Assembly: GCA_021324295.1 (NCBI GenBank) | Contig: JAJPJJ010000126.1 | Coordinates: 97,670 to 161,669, forward strand | Length of the DNA: 64,000 nucleotides | From: Bacillota bacterium | Lineage (GTDB): Bacteria; Sysuimicrobiota; Sysuimicrobiia; Sysuimicrobiales; Segetimicrobiaceae | Direction: 5' to 3' | In this document: positions 30,378 to 38,999 of the stretch, piece by piece | How positions within the stretch are numbered: position 1 is the stretch's first letter | Layout of the letters: every line of letters begins with the position of its first letter | Made by a program: the position numbers and the translations under genes | Notes under the pieces: generated by a model | Database searches by the model: none | The model's input: the letters and a program-made list of their open reading frames with translations, nothing else | What the model was told of the DNA's origin: nothing

Positions 30378-31283
30378 ATGGACGCCGGCACGTGGTCGCC
30401 CCGAACGCGTGAGACCGCGGACGCACGCGCGCCCTGCCCCGGATGCTCCTCCCGGACCGGCAGGCTGCGCTTCCGGAGGTTTGGCTACCGGATCGTCGAG
30501 TGCTGCGCGTGCGGCCTCGTCTACTGCGATCACATGCCGCCGACGCGCGCGCTCGTGGAGCTCTACTCGGACGGATACTTCACCGGCCGCCCGGATCTGC
30601 GCGGCTACCACGACTATCGGGCCGACGAAGGCGTGATCAAGGCTTCGTTCCTGGACAAGCTCGATCGCCTCACCGGGGCCGCGCCGCGCGTCGGACGCCT
30701 CCTCGATATCGGCTGCGCGCTCGGGTACTTCATGGAGATCGCGGCCGGCCGCGGGTGGGACGCCTACGGCCTCGAGATCTCCGGCTTCGCGGCGGGGATG
30801 GCGCGGCGGCGGGGACTCCGCGTCGTGCAGGGATGCTCGCCGGCGGTGTTCCGGCCCGGCACGTTTGACGCGGTGACGATGTGGGACGTGATCGAGCACC
30901 TGCCGGATCCGCTGGCCTCCCTCCGGGAAATCCACCGCGTCCTCAGACCCGACGGCGTGCTCGGGCTGTGCACCGGGCGCATCGACGCTCCGCTGGCGAG
31001 GGTGCTGGGCCGGTGGTCCCGCATCTTCAACCCGCCGCAGCACCTCGTGTTCTTCAGCCGCCGCACCCTCGCGCAGGTCCTCGCCGCCGCAGGGTTCCGG
31101 ATGTGGCAGGTGTGGGCGGACCGGAAGATCGTCTCGCTGCGCTACCTCGTGCACCTCTGCCTCAGTCTCTATGGGCCGAGACCGCTGGCCGCCGCGCTGC
31201 GGGCAGTCCTGCGGACCCCGATCAACCCGGCGATCCCGCTCTGGATCCCGGACAACATGGTCGTCCTCGCGACGAAGACCTAG
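30378..31283 (+). CDS. Class I SAM-dependent methyltransferase with N-terminal zinc-ribbon-like Cys cluster
   Basis: CPGCSSRTGRLRFRRFGYRIVECCACGLVYCD; LLDIGCALGYFMEIA; DVIEHLPDPLASLREIHRVLRPDG. Confidence 0.93.
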   Translation: MDAGTWSPRTRETADARAPCPGCSSRTGRLRFRRFGYRIVECCACGLVYCDHMPPTRALVELYSDGYFTGRPDLRGYHDYRADEGVIKASFLDKLDRLTGAAPRVGRLLDIGCALGYFMEIAAGRGWDAYGLEISGFAAGMARRRGLRVVQGCSPAVFRPGTFDAVTMWDVIEHLPDPLASLREIHRVLRPDGVLGLCTGRIDAPLARVLGRWSRIFNPPQHLVFFSRRTLAQVLAAAGFRMWQVWADRKIVSLRYLVHLCLSLYGPRPLAAALRAVLRTPINPAIPLWIPDNMVVLATKT

Positions 31284-33727
31284 TGCCGCGAACCGCCCGT
31301 GCGCCTGCACCTGCCGGCGCGAGCCGGGATGCGGCCGCGGTGGCCGTCCTGGTGGCGCTCGCGGTCGCCTCCTTCCACCGCGTCGTCGTTGGCGGGCTCG
31401 TCCCGATTTGGGACGACCTGCTGCGGTACTTCTACCCCGTCGCCCATCTGGCAACCGGTCCGCGCGACGCGCCGCTCGTCTGGTGGAACCCGTATGTGTT
31501 TTCCGGCGCGCCGCTCGCCGCCAATCCGCAGACGTTCACGTTCTACCCTCCACGGCTCCTCTTCTACGTCCTCCCGCTGGATCGCGCGATGGCGTACCTG
31601 CTGGTGAGCCACGTCGCGGCTGCCGGCGTCTTCATGTACGCGTTCCTGAGGCGCCAGCCCGTGCCCGTCGGCCCGCTGCCCGCGCTGTTCGGGAGCCTCG
31701 TGTTCATGCTGAGCAGCTACGTGATCAGCCACTTCTTCCACGTGACCATGACGCTGGCCGTGGCGTGGACCCCGCTCGTCCTCCTCGGGGCGAACGCCGC
31801 GCTCCGGGCCGGGGCCGCGCCGGCGGTCTGGGCAGGGCTGGCCTCGGGGATGCAGATCCTCGCCGGCCACATCCAGACCTGGTTCTTCACGCTGCTCCTC
31901 TGCGGCGTCTATGCCGTCGGCCTGCTGGCGATCGGGCCCCGGCGACACGATGCCCGCGCCTGGGGCCGGGCGATCGCCCGGCTGGCCCTGCTGCTGGCCA
32001 CCGCCCTCGCCGCCGCCAGCGTCCAGCTCCTGCCGATGGTCGACGTGGTTGACCGGATGGAGCGTCCGAGAGACCCGTACGCGTTCGCTACGCAGTATTC
32101 GCTCCCCGCCTCCGGCCTCGTGCGGCTCATCGCGCCCGAGTATTTTGGGGCGCCCCAGTTCAACGACTACTGGGGCGAGTGGAACTACTGGGAGCTCGCG
32201 GGCTACATCGGCATCGCCCCGCTCGTCGTCGCGGCCGTCGGCGCGGTCGGGTCGCCGCGGCGGGATCGGTACGTCATGGCGGGCGTCCTGGGCCTCGGCC
32301 TCGCGCTGGCGATCGGCGGAGCCTCGCCGGCCTACCGGGCCGCGTACGCTATCGTCCCCTTCCTGGGCGTGTTCCGCGCCCCGGCCCGGTTCCTCCTCTG
32401 GTTCACGGTCGCGGCGGCAACGCTTGGAGCGTTCGGCCTGGAGGCGCTGGCCGGCGGCGCGGCCAGGCCGCCGCGGCACGCGCCGTGGATCGTGGCCGGT
32501 CTGCTCGGCGTACTCGGGGTGCTCTGGTGGAACACGCTGGCGATGCCGCGCGCCCTCGCGGCGTTCGACCCGCGCGGCGCCCTTGTGCACCTGCCGGGCC
32601 GCACACCACAGGAGACCGTCGCCCACCTGGTCGCCCGCGCGCAGGGCAGCGTGATGCGGTCCGCCGCGTGGGCTGGCGTGGTGGCCGCGTCGGCATCGCT
32701 CTGCGCCGTGCCTCGAATCGGCCGGTCTGCGGCCGCCGCCGTCATGCTCGCGGCCGCCGCCGCAGATCTCTTCGCCGTCGGCGGCCGCTTCACCATCGGG
32801 ATCCCCGCGAACGAGGTCTCTCGTCCCCCGGCCATCGCCGCGGAGCTCGGGCGACGGCGGGATGGGCGCCTCTACCTGACGCGGTCGTATCTGCGCCGGA
32901 TGAGCCAGACCTACCTGAGCTCGTCGGGATTCGGCCGCGCCCCGGACCACTTCGCGGGCGTGACGTCGGGCTTGCTCCCGAACGTCAACATGCTCTACGG
33001 CATCCGCAGCATCGTGGGCTACGACCCTCTGCGCAACCGCGCATACACCCCCTTGCTGGACATCATCGAGGCGCAGATGGCGGAGGGAGGACGATCGAGG
33101 CTCCTCGACTTCCTCGGCGGTCGCTACATCGTCGCGGACCGACCGCTGCGCGCGTCCGGGCTGCGGCCGCTCGCCGCGATGCGGCACGGAGTGCTCTACG
33201 AGAACACACGCGCGATGCCCGAGTTCACGGTCGTGCCTGCGTACCGCGTGGTCCCGAGGGATGCCTCCATCTACCGGACGCTCGCCTCGCCCACCTTCGA
33301 CTTCCGGGCCTGTGTGCTGCTCTACGAGGACCCGTTCTCCCGCGGCCACGCGCCCGCAGGGCCGGTCTCGGCCAGCGTGCTCGCGTCCGTCGACGGGCCG
33401 GACCGGGCCGCCGTCGACGTGTTCGTCGCGCGTCCGGCGCTGCTCGTGGCCAACGATGTCTTCTATCCGGGCTGGCGGGCCGCCGTCGACGGGCGTCCCG
33501 TCCCGCTCCTCGAGGCGGACGCCGCCTTTCGCGCCGTCGTCGTGCCCGCGGGCCGACACCACGTCTCGTTCACATACGCCCCCCGGTGGCTCGCACCAGG
33601 AGCCGTCCTCTCCGCGCTCGCGTTTCTCGGCGGGCTCGCCCTGTACCTGGGATCCCGTCGACCGCCGCTCCCGCCGGAACCGGCAACGCTGCCCCAAAGC
33701 TCCCGGAGGGCGCTGGTCAATATCTGA
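31283..33727 (+). CDS. YfhO-family multi-TM membrane protein
   Basis: GTG start overlapping upstream stop; PIWDDLLRYFYP...WWNPYVFSGAPLAANPQTFTFYPPRLLFY; many TMs; C-terminal VANDVFYPGWRAAVDG. Confidence 0.88.
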   Translation: MPRTARAPAPAGASRDAAAVAVLVALAVASFHRVVVGGLVPIWDDLLRYFYPVAHLATGPRDAPLVWWNPYVFSGAPLAANPQTFTFYPPRLLFYVLPLDRAMAYLLVSHVAAAGVFMYAFLRRQPVPVGPLPALFGSLVFMLSSYVISHFFHVTMTLAVAWTPLVLLGANAALRAGAAPAVWAGLASGMQILAGHIQTWFFTLLLCGVYAVGLLAIGPRRHDARAWGRAIARLALLLATALAAASVQLLPMVDVVDRMERPRDPYAFATQYSLPASGLVRLIAPEYFGAPQFNDYWGEWNYWELAGYIGIAPLVVAAVGAVGSPRRDRYVMAGVLGLGLALAIGGASPAYRAAYAIVPFLGVFRAPARFLLWFTVAAATLGAFGLEALAGGAARPPRHAPWIVAGLLGVLGVLWWNTLAMPRALAAFDPRGALVHLPGRTPQETVAHLVARAQGSVMRSAAWAGVVAASASLCAVPRIGRSAAAAVMLAAAAADLFAVGGRFTIGIPANEVSRPPAIAAELGRRRDGRLYLTRSYLRRMSQTYLSSSGFGRAPDHFAGVTSGLLPNVNMLYGIRSIVGYDPLRNRAYTPLLDIIEAQMAEGGRSRLLDFLGGRYIVADRPLRASGLRPLAAMRHGVLYENTRAMPEFTVVPAYRVVPRDASIYRTLASPTFDFRACVLLYEDPFSRGHAPAGPVSASVLASVDGPDRAAVDVFVARPALLVANDVFYPGWRAAVDGRPVPLLEADAAFRAVVVPAGRHHVSFTYAPRWLAPGAVLSALAFLGGLALYLGSRRPPLPPEPATLPQSSRRALVNI

Positions 33728-33737
33728 GGAGTTTGCA

Positions 33738-33767
33738 TTGACACCGGACGCGCGGCGAGGGTATAGT
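33738..33767 (+). promoter_or_regulatory. Sigma70-type promoter for the c-di-GMP riboswitch transcript
   Basis: TTGACA (33738-33743), 18-nt spacer, TATAGT (33762-33767). Confidence 0.75.
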
Positions 33768-33825
33768 GGGCCAGCATCACCATCGCGCTCGAGACGGCGG
33801 CGAGCGGCACATCATCGTCGCCTGC

Positions 33826-33912
33826 GGCCGATAAAGGCAAACCTGCGGCAACGCAGGGGCGCAAAGCCACGTGACCCTCTGCAGGAGCAGAGGGCCGGAC
33901 GGGCTGCCGAAG
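33826..33912 (+). ncRNA. c-di-GMP-I (GEMM-I) riboswitch aptamer
   Basis: ccgataaaGGCAAACCtgcgGCAAcgcaggGGCGCAAAGCCACG...ccctctgcaggagcagaggg...cGGGCTGCCGAA matches the GEMM-I core with GNRA loop. Confidence 0.92.
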
Positions 33913-33948
33913 CCGGACGACCCAGGGTCCGTCCGGCTTGTTCTTTGG
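33909..33948 (+). terminator. Intrinsic-terminator-like hairpin of the riboswitch expression platform
   Basis: AAGCCGGACG-acccagggtc-CGTCCGGCTT followed by gttcttt; upstream copy of GCCGGAC (33892-33898) offers alternative pairing. Confidence 0.75.
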
Positions 33949-34025
33949 GCGTTCAGTCGCAGACGCGATACGCTGCCGCCGGGCGAGGGTGGAAGTGTCC
34001 GGCCTGCGGGGAGGAGGGACTCGAG

Positions 34026-34244
34026 ATGACATCTGCGCAGACCGCAGCGTCCGTCTTTCTGAAAGCCTATCGATCTCTCCGGCAGGTCTCCGATGGCACA
34101 TGGTTCGGCGCGCCGGGGGCGACGGCCTGGCCGTCCATGCTCCTGAGCCAGAGGCTTGAGCAACTGGGGGCCGCCCACGAGCTGCTCCCGTCGCAGCTCC
34201 GGACGAGGGCCTGGGTGCTGACGAGCGTGCAGCGCGGCACCTGA
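34026..34244 (+). CDS. Orphan small protein (72 aa) downstream of the c-di-GMP riboswitch
   Basis: ggaggagggactcgagATG; MTSAQTAASVFLKAYRSLRQVSDGTWFGAPGATAWPSMLLSQRLEQLGAAHELLPSQLRTRAWVLTSVQRGT. Confidence 0.6.
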   Translation: MTSAQTAASVFLKAYRSLRQVSDGTWFGAPGATAWPSMLLSQRLEQLGAAHELLPSQLRTRAWVLTSVQRGT

Positions 34245-34504
34245 ACCGCCGGGCGACGCCCGCGCCGCGGGGCGGCACCGGCCGGGCGCGCTCACCTGCC
34301 GCCAGCCCGACGCGGTCGCGTGCCGGCGCACGATCTCCGGAGTCTACGGGGGTTGCAGCGAGACGGATCGGCCGCGGGGGCCCGCGCCTCCGGTATGGAC
34401 GGCGTCCCGCCCCGATGAATCGCGGGAGCACGGCGATCCGTTGGGGCCCCGGGAGGCCGCGGAGCGCACGCCGCGTCCCCCAGTCGACAGTGCGCGACGC
34501 GGCG

Positions 34505-34921
34505 CTAGCCGTGCCGCCGGTGAGCCTCCCCCGCCGGCACCGCGCCATCGCCTCGCTGGCCCCGCTGGAGCCGCTTGCGCAGGCGCTCGAACTCTTCCTG
34601 GAGCTCTCGTAGCTCCGCGTCCGAGAGCTCTTCCAGGTTGACGAGCCGGGTGCGCGCGCCCTTCACGCCTCGAAGCAGCTCGTCCAGCTTGAGCTGGATC
34701 GCCTTTGCGTCGCGGTTCTGTGTGTTCTGGAGAATGAAGACCATCAGGAAGGTGATGATCGTCGTCCCCGTGTTGATCACCAGTTGCCACGAGTCCGAGT
34801 AGTGAAAGACCGGACCGGTCGTGGCCCAGAGCACCACGATCAGCGCGGCGAGGGCAAAGGCCCAGGGCGACCCCAGCGCCTCGGCGCACCTGGCTGAGAA
34901 CCGTCGAAAGAACTCGCTCAC
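34505..34921 (-). CDS. Low-affinity iron permease family protein
   Basis: ALIVVLWATTGPVFHYSDSWQLVINTGTTIITFLMVFILQNTQNRDAKAIQLKLDELL. Confidence 0.93.
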   Translation of the reverse strand: MSEFFRRFSARCAEALGSPWAFALAALIVVLWATTGPVFHYSDSWQLVINTGTTIITFLMVFILQNTQNRDAKAIQLKLDELLRGVKGARTRLVNLEELSDAELRELQEEFERLRKRLQRGQRGDGAVPAGEAHRRHG

Positions 34922-35158
34922 CGCGATCCCCCTACGTCTGCTGTTTCCCTCCGGCGGCCGGCGTCAAACACACGCCGGCGCGTAGCGCAGCGCGGAAGCC
35001 GCAGGGACCGCGCCTCCCATCGAACGCGAGGCACGAGCGCGCGAGTCCCGCGCCCTGCGGGCAGGGAACGATCGCGGCAACAGTGAAGCCCTCCCCCCAA
35101 CACACCGGTGTCGCACCGGCGCTCCCAGCAGAGGGCGCTGCCGTGCTCGTGAGGCGGA

Positions 35159-35719
35159 ATGCGGTCGGGATTCGCCGAGAACCTACTGTTCGGGCTCACG
35201 CTCGCCTTCGTCCTGAGCCTCGGGGCGATCTTTGCGATCGACCCCCCTCCACCACACCCATCGCAACCCTGGTGGCTGCGCTCGTGGATCCTCTCCCGCC
35301 ATACGCCTCCTCCCGACCATGCCGCGGCGTCTCCCACCGTGGCCCCCCCGCCCGCAGGCGGCACCTCGCCTCCCTCTCCCGGTCGAGCCGCGGCGCCGGA
35401 CCGGTCGCCGGTCCCCGCACCGGCCGCGCCTGCCCCGGCGCCGAAGCCGTCACCGCAGGCGTCTCCCGCGACGCCGCCGGCCCCGCCGAGGAGCGCACGG
35501 GCGCCTCGGTACACCGTCCAGGTGGGGGCCTTCAGGTACCGGGAGAACGCCGACGAGCTGGTGCAGCGGCTTCGGGCGCATGGGGTGACCCCAGCGGTCA
35601 CCCGCGACGGGCTCTATCGGGTGCGCGTTGGCCGGGACCTCGACCGGGCAGCGGCGGACCGGCTCGCCGCTGAGCTCCAGGCAGCCGGGTTCGAGACGTA
35701 CGTAGCGGCGCAACGATAG
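35159..35719 (+). CDS. SPOR domain-containing membrane protein
   Basis: N-terminal TM, Pro/Ala-rich linker, C-terminal YTVQVGAFRYRENADELVQRLRAHG...YRVRVGRDLDRAAADRLAAEL. Confidence 0.92.
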   Translation: MRSGFAENLLFGLTLAFVLSLGAIFAIDPPPPHPSQPWWLRSWILSRHTPPPDHAAASPTVAPPPAGGTSPPSPGRAAAPDRSPVPAPAAPAPAPKPSPQASPATPPAPPRSARAPRYTVQVGAFRYRENADELVQRLRAHGVTPAVTRDGLYRVRVGRDLDRAAADRLAAELQAAGFETYVAAQR

Positions 35720-36066
35720 CCCGCCGCCGTCGTCCGGCGGCGCCTCGAGCCGCGCCTGTGCGCCAGCCCGCGGAGGCCACCGCCGGCGCCCGGATCGTCC
35801 GCGACGGCCGCCTCGGCGAGATCCCGGACCCGCGTCCGATTCCCCCCATAGGGTGGTGAGCGGGCCGGGCATGCAGCCGATGGCTCGTGCACCGAAAGAG
35901 CGGTTCCGCGTCCGGACGAACGGGCGCCGCCCTCCGGCACGCGGGCCCCTCGCAGCGATCGGAGCGCCCGCCGGCGCGCCTCCAGACCCTCCGTGACGGG
36001 CGGCCACGTTTAGCATTTCGGTGGGGGGGCATGCTGTCTATAGCGAGGTGTCAGGGAGGGCGCGAC

Positions 36067-37794
36067 GTGTACACGCTCGGCATCAACGCGGCCTTTCACG
36101 ACTCCGCGGCCTGCCTCGTCTGCGACGGCCGCGTGCTCGCCGCCGCCGAGGAAGAGCGGTTCACGCGCATCAAGCACGGGAAGCGGCCGATCCCGTTCTC
36201 GACGTACGAGCTGCCGTTCCATGCGATCGACTACTGCCTCCGGGAAGCCGGGATCTCGCTCGCGGACGTCGATCACGTCGCCTACTCCTTCGATCCCTTC
36301 ATCCTGCTCGGACAGCGAGGGGGCCGGGAGACGATCGCGCTCCCGCTGGAGCCCAGCGCCCATCCCGTGCCCGAGGGGTGGGAGTCCGCGTGGGACCCGC
36401 TGTTCCTCTCATCGATCGTCAATGCGCCGCGCCACCTGAGCGGCGGTGTCCCGCATCATCTGGAGGCGCGGCTCCGCGGCGGGCGTGCCGGGGGATACCG
36501 CTGGCACTTCGTCGAGCACCACGTCGCCCACGCCGTCAGCGCCTTCCACGTCTCGCCGTTCTCCCACGCCGCCGTGATGACGCTCGACGGCCGCGGGGAG
36601 CGCGCCACGACGACGTACAGTCTCGGGGACGGCACGCATCTCGAGCGGCTCGGGCAGGTCGAGCTACCACACTCGCTCGGCCTCCTGTACGAGCGCGTGA
36701 CCGAATACCTCGGGTTCCAGCACGCCTCGGACGAGTACAAGGTGATGGCGCTGGCCTCGTTCGGCCAGCCGCGGTACCGCGCGGAGTTTCGCGAGATCAT
36801 CGAGCTCGCACCGGGCGGCCGGTACCTGACGCACCCGCCGCGACTCGACGAGCGGTTCGGCCCGGCGCGCCGCCGCGGCCAGCCGTTGCTCCAGCGGCAT
36901 CGCGATATCGCCCGCTCGCTGCAGGAGGTGCTCGAGGAGACGGTGCTCGAGCTGGCGCGGTGGCTGCACGGGGCGACCGGGACCGAGCACCTCTGCGTGG
37001 CCGGCGGCGTCGGTCTCAACTGCGTCGTGAACGCGCGCGTGCGGCGGGACGGGCCGTTCCGCGAGATCTGGGTCCAGCCCGCCGCCGGGGACGCCGGCAC
37101 GGCCCTCGGGGCGGCGCTGTGGATCGATGCGCAGGAGCGGAAGACGGCGGCGCGCGCGTTCCGTATGGACCACGCGTACCTCGGCCCGGCGTTCCCCGAC
37201 GCCGAGATCGAGGCCCTGCTGCGCTGGACCGGACTCCCCTATCGCCGGCCCGGCGACCTCGTCGAGGAGACGGCGGACCTGCTGGCACAGGGCAAGGTCG
37301 TGGGGTGGTTTCAGGGACGCATGGAGTTCGGCCCCCGGGCGCTCGGAAGCCGGTCGATCCTGGCCTCCCCGCTGCGTGCGGAGATGCAGGACCGGCTGAA
37401 CGAGATCAAGGGCCGCGAGGAGTTCCGACCGGTCGCGCCCGTCGTCCTCGAGGAGGAGGCCGGACGCTGGTTCGCCGGCGCCGGGGTCTCGCCGTTCATG
37501 CTGTTCGTCTATCCTGTGCGCGCCGAGGTGGCCGACCGCATCCCGGCCGTGCGGCACGTCGACGGCACGGCCCGGATCCAGACGATCAACCGCACCCAGA
37601 ACCCGCGCTACTACGACCTGATCCGGGCCTTCGCGGCCCGGACCGGCGTGCCGGTGCTGATCAACACCTCGCTCAACACGCACAGCGAGCCGATCGTGTG
37701 CACCCCGCGCGACGCGCTCGCGTGCTTCTTCACCTCACCGCTGGACGCCCTCGCGATCGGCTCCTTCCTGCTCGAGAAGTCGCCTCTGCCCTGA
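36067..37794 (+). CDS. Carbamoyltransferase (NodU/TobZ family)
   Basis: MYTLGINAAFHDSAACLVCDGRVLAAAEEERFTRIKH...; MEFGPRALGSRSILASP; YDLIRAF...VLINTSLN. Confidence 0.95.
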   Translation: MYTLGINAAFHDSAACLVCDGRVLAAAEEERFTRIKHGKRPIPFSTYELPFHAIDYCLREAGISLADVDHVAYSFDPFILLGQRGGRETIALPLEPSAHPVPEGWESAWDPLFLSSIVNAPRHLSGGVPHHLEARLRGGRAGGYRWHFVEHHVAHAVSAFHVSPFSHAAVMTLDGRGERATTTYSLGDGTHLERLGQVELPHSLGLLYERVTEYLGFQHASDEYKVMALASFGQPRYRAEFREIIELAPGGRYLTHPPRLDERFGPARRRGQPLLQRHRDIARSLQEVLEETVLELARWLHGATGTEHLCVAGGVGLNCVVNARVRRDGPFREIWVQPAAGDAGTALGAALWIDAQERKTAARAFRMDHAYLGPAFPDAEIEALLRWTGLPYRRPGDLVEETADLLAQGKVVGWFQGRMEFGPRALGSRSILASPLRAEMQDRLNEIKGREEFRPVAPVVLEEEAGRWFAGAGVSPFMLFVYPVRAEVADRIPAVRHVDGTARIQTINRTQNPRYYDLIRAFAARTGVPVLINTSLNTHSEPIVCTPRDALACFFTSPLDALAIGSFLLEKSPLP

Positions 37795-37970
37795 GCCCGG
37801 CCCCGCCGCGGCGGGCGGCCCGGCACGCCGCCCGGAACCGCCGTCCTGGCCGTCGATCGTTCGGACGAGGCTGCGGCCGTCGTCCGGGGGGTGCCCGTGC
37901 GGTCGGACGAGAGGCGCTGTTTGGGCGGCAAACGGAGCAGGGTATAACGCTTCTCGCGAGAGGTGACGTA

Positions 37971-38999
37971 ATGCGCCGCCTGCGGATCCTTACCTGGCAC
38001 GTGCACGGCAGCTACCTGTATTACCTGTCGCGCGCCCCGCACGACTTCTATCTCCCTGTGAAGCCGGACCGTCCCGCAGGCTACAACGGACGCCGCGGTC
38101 CGTTCCCGTGGCCCGCAAACGTGCACGAGGTGCCGGCCGAGGAGGTGCGCCGCCTCGACGTGGATTGCGTGCTGTTCCAATCGGCCACGCACTATCTCGA
38201 GGATCAGCACGAGATCCTGTCCCCGGCGCAGCGCCGCGGGCCTCGCATCTACCTCGAGCACGATCCTCCCCGCCAGCACCCGACGGACACGCGCCACGTC
38301 GTCGACGATCCGGACGTCCTGCTCGTGCACGTGACGGCCTTCAACGCGCTGATGTGGGACAGCGGGCGGACCCCCACGTGCGTCATCGAGCACGGCGTGG
38401 CGATCCCCGAGGGCGTGCGGTACACGGGCGAGCTCGCGCGGGGCCTCGTCGTCGTGAACGGCCTGTCCTGGCGGGGCCGGCGGGTGGGCGCCGACCTGCT
38501 CGATCGGGTCCGGAAGGATGTCCCACTCGACATCGTGGGCATGGCATCGGAGGCGGTGGGGGGGCTCGGCGAGGTCCCGCACGATCGGCTGCCGGCGTTC
38601 ATGGCGCGCTACCGCTTCTTCTTCCACCCGGTCCGCTACACGAGCCTGGGGCTCGCCGTGTGCGAGGCGATGATGGCCGGCATGCCGATCGTCGGCCTCG
38701 CGACGACCGCGCTGCCCACGGTCGTCCAGAACGGGGTATCGGGCTATATCGACACGGCGCCCCCGCGGCTGGTGGCCATGATGCGCGCGCTCCTGGCCGA
38801 TCCCGCCCTCGCCCGGCGACTCGGCGAGGGCGCCAGGCGTGTCGCGCTCGCGCGCTTCGGGATCGCCCGCTTCGTCGACGACTGGAACGCTGCCTTCGCC
38901 CGGGCGACGGGCGGCCCGTCCCCGGCCCGCCTGCCCTCCACGGCGCACGACCGCCCCACCGCCTCCGCCGGCGTCGCGGCCCACGGGGATGCCCGATGA
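37971..38999 (+). CDS. Glycosyltransferase family 4/1
   Basis: GAGAGGTGA before ATG; MRRLRILTWHVHGSYLYYLSRAPHDFYLPVKP...SLGLAVCEAMMAGMPIVGLATTALPTVVQNGVSGYID. Confidence 0.92.
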   Translation: MRRLRILTWHVHGSYLYYLSRAPHDFYLPVKPDRPAGYNGRRGPFPWPANVHEVPAEEVRRLDVDCVLFQSATHYLEDQHEILSPAQRRGPRIYLEHDPPRQHPTDTRHVVDDPDVLLVHVTAFNALMWDSGRTPTCVIEHGVAIPEGVRYTGELARGLVVVNGLSWRGRRVGADLLDRVRKDVPLDIVGMASEAVGGLGEVPHDRLPAFMARYRFFFHPVRYTSLGLAVCEAMMAGMPIVGLATTALPTVVQNGVSGYIDTAPPRLVAMMRALLADPALARRLGEGARRVALARFGIARFVDDWNAAFARATGGPSPARLPSTAHDRPTASAGVAAHGDAR

